In this document: piece by piece, positions 44,659-56,328 of the stretch
Layout of the letters: each line of letters opens with the position of its first letter
Position numbering within the stretch: position 1 is the stretch's first letter
DNA from: Spinacia oleracea
Taxonomy: Eukaryota > Streptophyta > Magnoliopsida > Caryophyllales > Amaranthaceae
Direction of reading: 5' to 3'
NCBI RefSeq assembly: GCF_020520425.1
Contig: NC_079491.1
Coordinates: 1,550,001-1,614,000 of the forward strand
DNA: 64,000 nucleotides
Program-made: the position numbers and the translations under genes
Notes under the pieces: model-generated
What the model saw: the letters and a program-made list of their open reading frames with translations, nothing else
The model's database searches: none
What the model was told of the DNA's origin: nothing

Positions 44659-45283
44659 AATTAAGGATATTAATTAATTAAAAAGTTGTGCATTAACATG
44701 CATGAGAGTAACCAACGTTACGAGTAAAAACGAAAGGATGAATTACACATACTTCGTAATACATTGACTAAATATGTCTTTGCCAAGTTATTTCAACGTG
44801 TGGAATTTTGCGTTTTCACATAAACGAAGGTTCCTTGAATATTTTATTTAAGTTATGCTTGCAAACTTCATATGCATACATCAACCAAGTTCACACAATC
44901 ACACATAAACAACTGGTTTACTTTACGTAATATCATTCTACACAATTTTTGGTTTACAATTTGACCTTTTAAAAACGAAAGTTCCTCGACTTAGGATACA
45001 AACTTCGAACACATTAATTCTATGAAAAATTTAAAAAAATACAAATATCTTTGAGTCATTATCAGTTTGTTTGTATTAGTGGGATGTTCTTTATTTTTTT
45101 AATTAATAAGTGGAATGTTTTTCAAAACGATGTGTTTGGTATGAAACTTTGGACGACATCATGTTTAGACGTCGAGTTTTTACACCTAAGAGGGAAGGGA
45201 AAAGACTTTAGAGTAAGCATAATATTATTTCAAGTGATTGGAAAATCAAATGCATTTTAGAAAATAGTTAAGTTCATTACAAG

Positions 45284-45766
45284 TGGGGGTGTGTAAAAAT
45301 TGGTCCAGATCGAAAAAATGGACCGGACCGACCCAGACCGGACCAATTGCCGGGTCAAAAATATCAATTTTCGGTCTTCGGTCCAGTCCGGTCCGGCCGG
45401 TCCGAACCCCGATTTTGGACCGGATCGATTTTTCCTTCATAAAATATAATATAACTATTTAAAAATTTAATTCTTTCTTTAATATGTTGTAAATATTACT
45501 ATATTGTGATATATTTTATTTTAGCTTTCGGAAAAGGCCTTAAACAATTGGTTTTTAAATATATATTTTATCTTTTTTACCATAATTTTTAGAAAATATA
45601 AAAAAGTATATAGAAATAGGTCTACAACTGGTCCAAACCGGTCCTGTCCGGATTTTAGATCGATTTTTCCGGTTCGGTCCAAATATAATCGGTCCGGTCT
45701 TCGGGTCTTGAATTATCAAATTTTCGGTCTTCGGTCCGGTCCGGTTTTGGACTGATGAACACCCTA
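45284..45766. mobile_element. GGTCC-rich hAT-type miniature element
   Basis: It starts TGGGGGTGTGTAAA and ends GATGAACACCCTA (inverse of TAGGGTGTTCATC). The flanks ATTACAAG and GTTACAAC share six central bases, an imperfect 8-bp duplication. The ends are packed with CGGTCCGGTCC/GGACCGGACC motifs and the middle is AT-rich. Confidence 0.65.
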
Positions 45767-46266
45767 GTTACAACTTACAAGTATAAGATGCTGTTATTTT
45801 TTTTTGCTTAATTTCAATTTCAGGGCTTATTTTTCAGTTGCCGTCATTTTGGCTTTCAGACCAACAAAATTACGGAGTATAAATTTATTATAAGAGATAT
45901 GTAATTCCATGCAAATGAAGTAGTCAAATTTCAAAGCCATTTTTTCATGGCAAAAATTATTAACAAAAGGAAGAAGCTTGAATTGTCAACCTTTTATATT
46001 GTCAAAGGGTTTGAACAAAAAAAACAACATACAACAACTAATTAACCTCTTTATCTCTCAAAAAAAAAATCTTAGACTTTTTCTTTCTTCATACAATCAC
46101 TCTGTCTCAACCTGCATGTTTTTCTCATCTTACAACAAAGGGTTTTTCTTAACTAACAACAAAGGGTTTTTCTTTTGAATTTCCCTTTTTTCTTATTTTG
46201 TTCTTAAATTATTTTACTCGAATCAATTTTGATTTGTTTGAGCTTTCTCATAACTCTATCAGAGAA
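45767..46266. other. Promoter and leader of XBAT35-like copy b
   Basis: No coding region. Near 45820 there is a fragment (TCAGGGCTTATTTTTCAGTT) like one end of the Tourist-like element at 38184. A short direct duplication containing ACAACAAAGGGTTTTTCTT lies at 46131-46172, within the probable 5'UTR. Confidence 0.5.
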
Positions 46267-49200
46267 ATGGGGCAAAAACAATCAAAAGAAAAATTGTTGT
46301 ATCATTATGTTATTAATGGTGATGTTGGTGGTATTGAATTTCTCTCCAAACAAGGCACTGGTCTAGAGGTACGTAACGTAATTTATGTACACGTCAATTA
46401 ACCATTTTAATTTGTACGCCGTATATATATTGTTTTTGTTCGATTATTTGTAAATATCAAGTGTACTAATGCCAAAGTTACTCGTGTTGTAGATATAAAT
46501 TTATATAAATTATATGTGTACATGTAACATAAATTTTATTTGTTAAAGAAACAAATTATGATTTTGATTATAGTGGAAAGATAAAGAAGGGAAAACTCCC
46601 CTGATTGTGGCAGCCAAGGATCCTGGACTCTATGATATGGCTAGAACTCTAATTGAATTGGGTGCTAATGTCAATGCTTTTTGTAAAGGTACATATTTTT
46701 ATTTTTATTATTTCATTTTATGCGTTAAATAAATGAAACAATTGTAATCAAATATTAATATCGGTGTCTAATTTTGTACCCCTCTGTCTCATTTTACTTA
46801 CTTTATTCTGACCAAAAAACTCTCACAAAATTGGTTAAACGGAGCAAGTAAAATGAGACGGAAGGAGTAATGAATTAGAAAATGTTCTTAGTCATGAACA
46901 CACCAAAAATAACATTAGAATTAATGGGTTTTTCAACATGATAAAAAAAAAAAGTTTTAAACCAAATTACAAAGAAGTGAAATCATGGAAATTGCTGAAT
47001 GTATGGAATGAATTTCATGATAGGTCGTCAAGGAGGAACACCTCTACATTATGCTGCAAAGGAAGGACTTGATAATACAGTCGCTTTACTTCTTTTACAT
47101 GGAGGTATTTCTTTTTATATAATGTACTTCATTTTCAATCGGGTCAGTTTCTGACAGTCTGTTAGCTAGTACTCCGTACTAATCATCAGAAGCATAAGAT
47201 CAGTTATAATGTTCTGTTTAGAATAATGAAGTTTATTAGAAGTCGATTTTGAGTCGAGTCAGTTTCTGACAGTTTGTTAGCCAGTACTAATCATAGACCT
47301 GGTCAAATTGTGGGTCGGGTCGGGTTCGGGTTGGGCCATGTCTTAAAAATTCTGCCCAATATGTTGGGCATGGCCGGGCCATACTTCAGGGTAAAATTTC
47401 CTGCCCAAAACCCGCTAATTCGATCCAAAAATAACGGCCTTTTCGAGCCAAATTTATAACTATAATTGCAATTTTGAGTTGCCCAAAACCCACCCCAAAA
47501 AGTTTTCTATCGGGCCGGGTCAGGCCTGGAAAACGTGCCTAATTAAAATTCTCACCATTTTTAGGGGCGGGTCGGGCCATGTCTTAAAAATTCTGCCCAT
47601 TATGTCTGTGCAGGGCCGGGCCAAACTCCAGGGCAAAATTTCCTGCCCAAAACCCGCTAATTCGAGCAACAATTTTAGAGCCCTTTACGGGCCAAATATA
47701 TAACTATAATTGCAATTTTGAGTTGCCCAAAACCCACCCAAAAAATTTTAAAAACGGGCCGGTTCAGGCCGAAAAATAGGCCTAAAATTCTGCCCAAACC
47801 CCACCAAATTGCGGGTCGGGCTTGTGATGATCATGTCTAACTAATCATCAGGAGTCTCAGATCAGTTATGATATTCTGTTTAGATTAATGAAGTTCATCA
47901 CAGTTGATTTTGAGTCGGGTCAGTTTCTGACAGTCTATTAGCTAGTACTAATCATCATTAGTCTGAGAGTAACTATGAATTCCCAGCCAATGCCTTTGTC
48001 AAGAACAGGGAGAATCAAACTCCACTTGATGTTGCTAGGAAAAATGGCCATAATCATGTTGTTCGACAGATTGAGGTTAGAATTTCCTCTATTTCCTGTT
48101 GTTTCTGTTACAATACAATCATAGTTAACTATCTTAGAACTTTTAATCATGAATTTTTAATATATCTTGATCATTTTCCTTGCATTTTTTCAGAGCCGTA
48201 TTTGCTACTTTGCTGGTCCAATACGCGAAAAATTTGGACCAGGATTGTCTGATGTATCAGCTCCACAATCATCATCAACATCAGCAGTAATGTCTGTACT
48301 TTTACTTAAGCCTGATTGTTTATGTACTACTCACTCTGTCCCAAATTACTTACCCTAGTTTGACTGTACACTCTTTCCAATGTACAACTTTGACCACTAA
48401 TATCTTTAATTACATATTAGAAAAACTTATAAAATGTTAATATTTTGAAAATAAATATATACTTCCTATGAAGATGAAACAAACAATATATTATTGTACA
48501 TGCTAACATTTATTTTCATATACTAAAAATAAAATATAATCAAAGTGTATTGTGTGAACAGTGTAAAAAATCGAAATGGTGCAAGTAATTTGGGAGAGAG
48601 GGAGTACTTCGTATTTTATTTTATTTTTGTTAAGTATGATTTTCGGTATGATTTTTAGTTCAACTGAGATTTTGTGTTCTTGCTCTTGTGCAGTTGGGTT
48701 GTTGTAGTACCTCGAAGTCCTCACAATCCTCCAAGACCACAAAAATTAGAACTTGTTATTTACTCAACTGCTCAAGTATGATTTTTCTTTTCTACAACTG
48801 AGATTTAGAACTCAATCTCTTCATTCTAGCATATCTAACTCAAAATCGATTACTAGTTATTGTAATGTAGCTTTAACATATTTGCATCCAATCTTCTGGT
48901 TAAATAATGCCTTGAATCGGTCAAGCCCCTTATTGCAACGCCCCCGAACTTTAGGGTATCTGTAATTTTGGACACGAGTTATCTGTTTTGGGCCTATTTT
49001 CTGGGCTTTTCCGCATCTGTCTAGAGAGTACTATATAAACTCTTTAGGTGATAACCTAGCCGTATTCTGTAATCTGTATTCCTCAAGATCAATAAAACTT
49101 TCCTCCCCTCTGCCTGTGGACGTAGCTAACACATTGTTAGTGAACCACGTTAAATCTCTGCGTTCTTTAATTACGTTATTTAATCTTTTTTTGCATCCGT

Positions 49201-50215
49201 TATAAGTTATAACACTTCTTGTGCAGGATGCTGAACCTCGAAAAATTATTTCTCTTAGACGGTCTAAAATCAAGGCGCCAAGATTCGATCAACCAAGTCC
49301 TGCTCTGACAATTTTCGACAAGCAGACCAGTGAGTTGATAACTGCTTTCATAAACCCTGTTATACTGTTCTGTTTAGACTTAAAGTTTATCTCCAACTTC
49401 TACATACTGATGTTTGTTTTCGTGTTCAGAAAATCGATATAAATTCTCATCAATTACCTATGATGACAAGCAGCAACTTCGACGATTGTACAATGCTTGT
49501 AAAGGGATCTCTCAGGTATCACTTGGACTCACATGATTTGTGATTTTGTGTTATCTGCTTCATTTTCTGATCATAAGTTTGGTTTTCTTGTATGACATGA
49601 TTTGTGTTATCTGCTTCATTTTCTGATCATAAGCTGATCATAAGTTTGGTTTTCTTGTATGACATGATTTGTGTTATCTGCTTCATTTTCTGACCATAAG
49701 CTTCAATTTCTGATCTTTAAGTTTGGTTTTCTGTATGACATATGCAGGTTATGCCAGCCTCAGCACAGATGATGATTCCAGAAACTATAAACTCTTCACC
49801 ACTTCATACAACATCATCCCATATAACTAGTCCTGCATGGACAACACCCAGAATTTTCTCCCCTCCCATGACACCCAACAACAACAACAACAACAACATC
49901 TGGGTACACGAATCACCACGATCGAAACTGAATTCTGCACCTAATAGATCGCCTACAGCAGCAGCAGCGGTTTCTTCCCCTGTTCCCTCAGCTCCCCCAA
50001 TCAATACTACCAGCATTAATACACCAGTTTCTGATGAATCTGCAGATTTTACTGTGTGTGTAGTTTGCTGGGAAGCTCCGGTTGAAGGAGCGTGCATCCC
50101 GTGTGGGCACGTGTCTACGTGTATGTCTTGTTTGAAGAAGATTAAGGATAATAATGGGGTTTGCCCTGTTTGTAGAGGTGAGATTGATCAGGTTGTAAAA
50201 CTCTATGGTATTTAA
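46267..50215 (+). CDS. XBAT35-like ankyrin-repeat RING E3 ubiquitin ligase, copy b; 9 exons, 407 aa
   Basis: Exons: 46267-46368, 46574-46688, 47024-47104, 47987-48075, 48194-48291, 48694-48775, 49227-49329, 49430-49515, 49748-50215. Exons 1-4, 7 and 8 have exactly the lengths found in copy a. It contains ankyrin repeats (KTPLIVAAKDPGLYDMARTL; GTPLHYAAKEGLDNTVALLL; QTPLDVARKNGHNHVVRQI), the middle WVVVVPRSPHNPPRP, a shorter linker with Asn and Ala runs, and a C-terminal C3HC4 RING (CVVCWEAP, CIPCGHVSTCMSC, CPVC; about residues 356-398). The NGW repeat of copy a is absent. The exon 5 donor is uncertain: GTAATG at 48287 would break frame, while the weaker GTCTGT at 48292 keeps it. MGQKQS fits N-myristoylation. 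Introns hold Stowaway-like and hAT-type elements. Confidence 0.85.
46781..46870. mobile_element. Very short Stowaway-like MITE, copy b intron 2
   Basis: About 90 bp with inverted ends CCCTCTGTCTCATTTTACTT and AAGTAAAATGAGACGGAAGG, leaving only a few tens of bases of loop. Confidence 0.7.
47139..47965 (+). repeat. Tandem repeat of about 115 bp, three copies, in copy b intron 3, split by an hAT element
   Basis: TCAGTTTCTGACAGTCTGTT and TAGTACTAATCATCA recur three times (from about 47139, 47256 and 47906). The second copy is interrupted at ACTAATCA by the 47294-47839 element and resumes after it at 47840, so the repeat predates the insertion. Confidence 0.8.
47294..47839. mobile_element. GGGTCGGG-rich hAT-type element with perfect 8-bp TSD
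   Basis: It starts TAGACCTGGTCAAATTG and ends GATGATCATGTCTA. ACTAATCA flanks it exactly (47286-47293 and 47840-47847), fitting hAT. The interior is a roughly 235-bp tandem duplication: GGGCCATGTCTTAAAAATTC, CCCAAAACCCGCTAATTCGA and AACTATAATTGCAATTTTGA each occur twice. Non-coding, 546 bp. Confidence 0.88.
48324..48607. mobile_element. Stowaway-like MITE, copy b intron 5
   Basis: The left end is CTCTGTCCCAAATTACTTAC and the right end is GTAATTTGGGAGAGAGGGAG, inverted repeats, with TAC-type flanks. Non-coding. Confidence 0.65.
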
Positions 50216-50537
50216 AATAAATGAGACAGGGTTGAAGTATTTTGTACATAAGACTGAGTGGATCATTTGTTATTTTTTTCTGAAATTCTGGGGTTCGTCT
50301 TTTGGTGATCATTCATTTTATCTTAACTCATGCAATAAGACAGTTACCAAGATATGTTTGGTCCTAGATATACTTGTTCTGAATGTGAAAAACCAGCTTA
50401 ATTTAAGTACATATTTAGCAATATTGACACGTGTCACATTCTGGTGAGTCCTTAGTGATTTTTTGCCTGCCGAAAAAATTTCACCATATTAACATTGAGT
50501 TCCACGTTTCTGCAACTTTCAAATGGAGAGCTATAAC
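50216..50537. other. XBAT35-like copy b 3'UTR
   Basis: The sequence after the stop at 50215 is AT-rich and without coding potential, consistent with a 3'UTR. No clear polyadenylation signal was singled out. Confidence 0.4.
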
Positions 50538-50769
50538 TAAAGATGGCCATTGGACAGGCCAGGCTTCGGACTGAGCCCACAGGCCGTGTGCCTAAAAACA
50601 GGCCAGGCCCACGTCAAACCCACTCTGGGCCAAGCCAAAAAGTTCAAAGCATAGCCCAAGCCCAAGCTAGGCCCGTGGCTTGTCGCGCCAAAACGTAATT
50701 TTACTAAATTTGACATGTTTTTCATGCCCGGGCCAGGCCGGGTGGCTTTTTCGCGCACAGCCATCTTTA
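50538..50769. mobile_element. GC-rich hAT-type miniature element, copy 4
   Basis: It starts TAAAGATGGCCATTGG and ends AGCCATCTTTA. The flanks GCTATAAC and GATACAAC match at 6 of 8 positions, a decayed target duplication. Family landmarks are present (GACTGAGCCCACAGGCC, TAATTTTACTAAATTTGACA). 232 bp. Confidence 0.8.
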
Positions 50770-51060
50770 GATACAACTCCTATAAAAACGCTACAATCAC
50801 CAGGGATAAATTGGTTTTGCTCAAGTATTTGAAAATAAGAATACCATACAGCAGCTAGAATGTGAGGAAACCACCAAAAACATAATTTAAGAACAGAGGA
50901 TTCTCATCATGAAAACAAACACAGATTCCTACTGAAGCATAAACAACACCAATCCAAGATAACAAACAAGGTGACTAAACCGTAATACATGATCATAGAA
51001 ATCAAAATTTAAGCATTTAAAAAAAGTTGTCTTAACTAACAAAATTTAGAGGCTACTCCA

Positions 51061-53933
51061 TTAAAAGATAAGCTCGTGAGGTTTCATGCCCGACTTCAAT
51101 GAAAACCTTGCTGCCAAATAGGCCTTCAACTCAGGTACGGCTTCAATGTTCTTGGTTAATGGAGCATCAACTGCCTTTTGTGACTCTTTCTTCTCTGCTG
51201 GAAGAACATTCTTCTCCTGAAATTAAGTATGCAATTCAATTCAATTCAACTACTAAACCAGTGCACGAAGGACTGAACTTCTAAGGGCAATAGCAATAAG
51301 AGGTTTATATTGAATTTTAGAGGTTTGCAAACAAACCTCGCTATTGTTGGGAAAAGTAACAAAATCAAAGGTTACTAAAGAGCACAGTGAGTGGTTTGTT
51401 TTTACTATGTACGTAAAACATATTAATTTTCTTTTTTGTTTTGCTTTGTAATTTAGATCAGAGGAATGATAATGGGTCCCACATATGAACTTTTTTACTC
51501 CGTACATGTTTATCTATTTTTGGTAGAAGGTTCATCACAATCTAAGGTTACTATTGTTGGGAAAAGTAACAAAATCAAAGGTTATTAAAGAGTACAGTAA
51601 GTGTTTTGTTTTTGCCATGTATGCAAAACATATTGATTTTCTTTTTTTTATTTTGTTTTGTAATTTAGATGAGATGAATGATAACGGATCCCACATATGA
51701 ACCTTTGTGTAAGTTAATCTATTGTTGGTAGAAGGTTTATCACAATCAAGGTTTGTAAAATGATAATGTGGCATGAAAACAAACCTCATTGAAGTTTTTA
51801 TTGCTATTAACCTAACAGATACAACAAAATGGAAAAACTCGAACTCACCTCTTTCTCTGCCTCGAAAAATTCTCCTTCTCCCTTCTTTTTCTTCTGCTCA
51901 CCTTGCTTTGCAAAGTATTTGTCGTCAATGTTGGAAACATCCACTCCGGAAATATCAACTTTAGTAGAAGTAGCAATGACATAAGCTTGGTTGCATCGCC
52001 TTAGTGGGACCCCATTGATCTTAAAGGGACCTACAGAAAACAGCAGAGAACACTTGATATAGAGTTTGATAAAAAATAGTCAATAACGGCAATTTCACAA
52101 GGCCGTGATAGTACTATACTTCTATGAATTGATAATACGGCCCTCAGCTTTTCCATTCAACAAAGGCATATGAAGTAACGTACTATGCAAGGACAACATG
52201 GGAGATAAAATCTTGGTTCATGTAACCGACTCATCATTGGGAAAGGCTTAGATATTGCTAATTTGCTATTGTATTGAAGTATTATGCAACAATATCAAAA
52301 CCAATGAAACCCTCAACAACGCACAGTCCATGAACATGTTCAATAATCATTGATTACTCATTCATCACTAATTAATACAAAGGTGTATGAGCAGGACACA
52401 TTAGCAATGTTATCGCAAAGAAACAAGAGTGATATGATGATATCAGATTTTTGGCAAACAACTAAACTTGTTCCCAATTAGTTGAACATGGAAAAGAAGT
52501 AAGGGGGCGTTTGGTTTGAGGTATTCAGGAAAGGGAAAGAGATTGAATACGGGTGATTCCCTTTGTTGTTGTTTGTAATGCAATTTTAATCATTCTCTTT
52601 ACCCTCTCTAAACCCCCAAAGTCCTCTACTCTCCCCCAACCCCACATGGTATTTCCATTCCCTTTCCCTAAATCACCATCGCACTACCACACCCACCATG
52701 AATACCTCACTGTCACCCGCTGCACTGCCCATCACAGTTCCATCCTACCACTGCAGCCCGACCTAGCACTGCTGCCCAACCTAGCTACCACCGTCTACCA
52801 CCTTAAATCGGCCACAAAACCACCCCAAACTATTATGCAACAATATCAAACCCACTGCACCCCACAACAACACATAATCCATGAACATGCACAATAAACA
52901 TTGATTACTCCTTCATCGCTAATACAAAGGTGTATAAGCAGGAGACATGCGCAAATTAGCAATGTTATCGCGAAGAAACAAGAGTGATATGATGGATATC
53001 AGAATTTTGGCAAAACCAACTACACTTGTTCCCAATTAGTTGAACATGGAAAAGAAGTACGATATCATCACTTCGCATTTCACTTCCAACCCAATAACAT
53101 AAGATATCATTCATAAACATTGCATAGGATACCATTGAAAAAAAAAAAATCCCATAAATCATAACCCCAGTAACAATAGGCCAACCATGAACAGAATTCA
53201 AATCAAGCTAATATCAAGGTGAGGTATAAAACAGCAGTTTGAGGACACCGCATACATATATAGATACAACCTAAATAAAATACCAAATCCAAATCCTGAT
53301 TTAAGAAATCAAACACAAAACGCAGAAATAAATCAACAGTAAGATTAGAATAACAAACCCAAATCCTGATTTAAGTAATCAAACAAGATAAGAATAACAA
53401 ATCCAAATCCTGATTTAAGAAATCAAACAAAAAATACAAAACTAAAATAAGAAAATTTACCAGTAATGAGAAGTAAGCCGGATGAAAGTTGTTTCAAGAA
53501 CACAACTCTTTTCCCCTTAAACCTCCCAGCTAACACAATCAACACTGTCCCAGGTGTAATACTCGCCCTATTCAATTAATCAAAAAACCCCCAAATTATT
53601 ACCAACAAACTACAATACAAATCAACATTTTTTATGAAATTAATTAAAAAAACAACAAAAATCAACAATTTTGATAAACTCGAACCTGAGCTTAGCGGGT
53701 TTGGGCTTGCGCTTGTTGATCAAGGGCTTCTTAACATCGTCGGCAGGGTAAAACTTGGCCGTCTTCTCCGCCGTCGCCGGTGCAGCAGCCTTGGGTGCAT
53801 GAGTAGGGAAAACGCCGCCGTTTTTGGCCTTGATAGCCCATAAACCTCTCTTGTGGTACATTTTTGATCGGCTGAATTTTCCGATACCTTTGACCAGGTC
53901 TGGGTTTCTGCTTGTGGTCCTTGGTTTCACCAT
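51061..53933 (-). CDS. RPL6: Large-subunit ribosomal protein eL6 (60S L6); 4 exons, 230 aa
   Basis: Minus-strand exons: 53933-53686, 53567-53461, 52030-51849, 51216-51061. All have GT/AG borders and stay in frame. The protein starts [20 protein letters not shown] and contains [18 protein letters not shown], the KOW-like [40 protein letters not shown], the C-terminal Lys-rich [17 protein letters not shown], and the end GMKPHELIF. Length and order match plant eL6 (about 233 aa). It is a structural protein of the cytosolic 60S subunit. It lies tail to tail with XBAT35-like copy b. Introns contain a Tourist-like element and a 550-bp-spaced duplication. No defects seen. Confidence 0.93.
51285..51812. 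mobile_element. Tourist-like MITE with internal duplication (eL6 intron 3)
   Basis: Ends GGGCAATAGCAATAAG and TTATTGCTATTAACC are inverted repeats flanked by TAA on both sides (51282-51284 and 51813-51815), the PIF/Harbinger duplication. Inside, a unit of about 205 bp beginning TATTGTTGGGAAAAGTAACA occurs twice (from about 51342 and 51551). 528 bp, non-coding. Confidence 0.8.
52281..53060. repeat. Direct duplication of about 220 bp in eL6 intron 2, split by inserted DNA
   Basis: Copies at about 52283-52502 and 52831-53060 share TATTATGCAACAATATCAAA, AACAAGAGTGATATGATG and TTGAACATGGAAAAGAAGTA. About 330 bp lie between, starting GGGGGCGTTTGGTTTGAGG, a common plant miniature-element start. Open frames in this region are not genes. 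Confidence 0.8.
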
Positions 53934-54369
53934 TGTTGCGGCGGCTTGATTGTGTGGGTGATGACTTTACAGAGAAATGAGAGGAGAGGGACGAACTGAT
54001 AAACCCTAGAAAATGAAAAGAGGTTTTCTAAATGATGAACATTGCTTGTCCTTTATTACAAACTCATGGGTAGTTTGGACATTCCGTGTGTTTAATGATG
54101 GGGCATTTTTGTAATCTCATGTGTGGTCTCGTTCCTTAAAAAATCATACCAGGTCAGAAGAGGCACTTACCAAAAACATTTCAATCAAACCAAATCAGAC
54201 CAGACCAAAAACTAAAAAAATCGGACCAAATCAGGTGAGAAGAACAAGGCCTTATTGATGGATTGTAAAGCTATCCCTGGAATCATATACGAAGTATTAA
54301 ATCAGTTATCAGTGTAACATTATTGCTCCTACTCGATTAAAAAAAATGACTTTTTTTAGCCTCTTAGAC
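53934..54369. other. eL6 promoter and leader region
   Basis: Upstream of the minus-strand eL6 start. No coding region seen. 54180-54250 has short repeats of AATCAGACCA type. Confidence 0.4.
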
Positions 54370-55100
54370 AAAACTACGAGTAAAATTAGGGGTTGGCAAG
54401 CTAAACTATTAAATATGGTTAAGTTGGTTTTAAATACTTACTCTCTTTTTGTTATGCAAAATGGTGTCTATCGGCCACAATTACCCAAGAATATAAATTA
54501 GAGAGTAAATGTAAACATTTTCATTGGAATAAGGTTTATCGGTCTAGATATATTCGTGGGACTAATTGGGATTAGGATGTGTGATCCAATAAGCTTGGAG
54601 GGCCTAGGGATTCGAAACCTTAAGCATTGGAATCTAGCTTTTATGGAGAAGTTGGGGTGGAAAAATCTTACTCAACCTAATGAACTTTGGGCTCGAATTT
54701 TAACTTCCTCACCTAAAATACTCGAATTTTATTGTCTCGCCTTCTTCTTCTCCTTTATGGAAATATATTCTAAAGGGTCGGGATATTAATAGGAAAATGA
54801 TTATTGTGAACATCGAAAATGAGGAAGATACTTCCATGTGGTATCATCATTGGGTCGGAAATAAACCCTAATCACGAACATTATCATCCCAGATCCCAAG
54901 CTAGACCCATTATAGGGTGTCTCATATCATTAGAAACAATAAGGAAGAAAAAAAGGATGCTTATTTGGAATGCATGTCATTCTATTCTTCGGGTAGCTAG
55001 CACTCTATCCTTCAAAGTGCCTAACTTTGATCATATATGTCTTAGATGCACAACCTATATTGAAGATAACATTCCACTTATTCAGAAATTGCTATAGTAC
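54370..55100 (+). mobile_element. Degenerate L1-type LINE, 3' part of ORF2
   Basis: Frames match the C-terminal region of plant L1 ORF2. LEGLGIRNLKHWNLAFMEKL and GWKNLTQPNELWARILTSS parallel the usual 'GLGLRDLKLWNLALLGKLGWRL...LW'. Next come a zinc-binding RT tail, IWNACHSILRVASTLSF and VPNFDHICLRC, and EDNIPLI. Stops and frameshifts are frequent, so it is dead. The 5' part is missing. Confidence 0.75.
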
Positions 55101-55150
55101 CTCAGTGTTAACTTTTAAATTTGGATTTCTATCTCTTTCATTCTCATAAC

Positions 55151-55837
55151 TAGAGATGGGTTCAAGACCCGATCCAGATCCGATTGGACTCGGTCTATTT
55201 TTAAGGGTCTGGGTCCAAAAAATTAGACCCTGTGTATCTGGGGTGGATCTGGGTCTTTGTTCAATGGTGCGGGTTTGGGTCTGGGTCCAAGAATTAAAGA
55301 CCCAGATCCGGTCCAGATTCGACCCACATACCCATATATATAATCTTTAATTTTTGTTTATTAAAATGTAAATATAATTCAATCTTTACATGCTAAACTA
55401 TATTCAGTTCTTATGATACTAAACTATTTAAAATTTGTTTGACGTGACATATAAATAATAATATTACAAACTTTAAATATTTATTATATTACAAGGCTAA
55501 TATGATTTTTTTCCTAAACAAAAGTAACGAATATTATGTTTCTAGTGGTTTTATTAAAGCAAGATTAGTTTAAATACAAAAAATTGGCGAAAAATTTACG
55601 TAAGATAAGAAAAATGAGGGACAAATTTTTTTGGAAAAGAAATACGCTTAGACCCATTTAGGACCCAGATCCGACCCTAGACCTATTAGACCTAGTGGAT
55701 CTGGGTCTGGATCTGATTTTTTTGGACCCAGCGGATCTGGGTCGGATCTGGGTCGGATCTGGATCCACCTCTAAAAAAGCGGGTCTGGGTCTGGATCTTG
55801 CCGGACCCGATCCAGATCCGACCCATTGCCATCCATA
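55151..55837. mobile_element. GGGTCTGG-rich hAT-type element with perfect 8-bp TSD
   Basis: It starts TAGAGATGGGTTC and ends TTGCCATCCATA. CTCATAAC flanks it exactly (55143-55150 and 55838-55845). Both ends are arrays of GGATCTGGGTCT/AGACCCAGATCC units, with an AT-rich centre (about 55330-55640). 687 bp, non-coding. Confidence 0.88.
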
Positions 55838-56328
55838 CTCATAACTGACGTGATTGGATCTCTTATAATCTGAAAGGTTCGATTAAATGACAAACTATTT
55901 TTTTCAGTTTGCATTTGGCACATTTGGTCTTTTAAAAACAATGATATTTCTAATCTCAAAATGAAAATGCATTAAGTTAATTTTATAACAAGTTTTGGGA
56001 AGATTACCTATTTTTTAACACAACTTTAAACACACATAACACAATTTCAAATAATTTTAGTTAAATTCAATAAGTTAAACTACCATAAGTTGGATAAACT
56101 ATACTTTATGAAGTACTATATTCTGTACACATGATCTACTGTAAATCTGTAATTGTAGATGAAAATAAAGAGTGGGACAGATTGTTTACACCAAGTATGT
56201 AACTCCACATGGGAGGTGCACCCTTTCATTTATTGGAGTTTCCCTTTTGGAGGCAGGATGGCGTAAACGGCAGTCAATATTTATTATGGGGCCATCTTTG
56301 ACCCCCTTAATCTTTATTAATTTTATAA
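55838..56328. other. Intergenic, nothing recognised
   Basis: AT-rich sequence without a gene, terminal repeat or similarity that I can name. Confidence 0.4.

Noticed and set aside
52553-52897. 114-residue frame in eL6 intron 2
   Set aside because: It lies within an inserted miniature-element-like segment and a duplication, and is Pro/His/Thr-rich without similarity.
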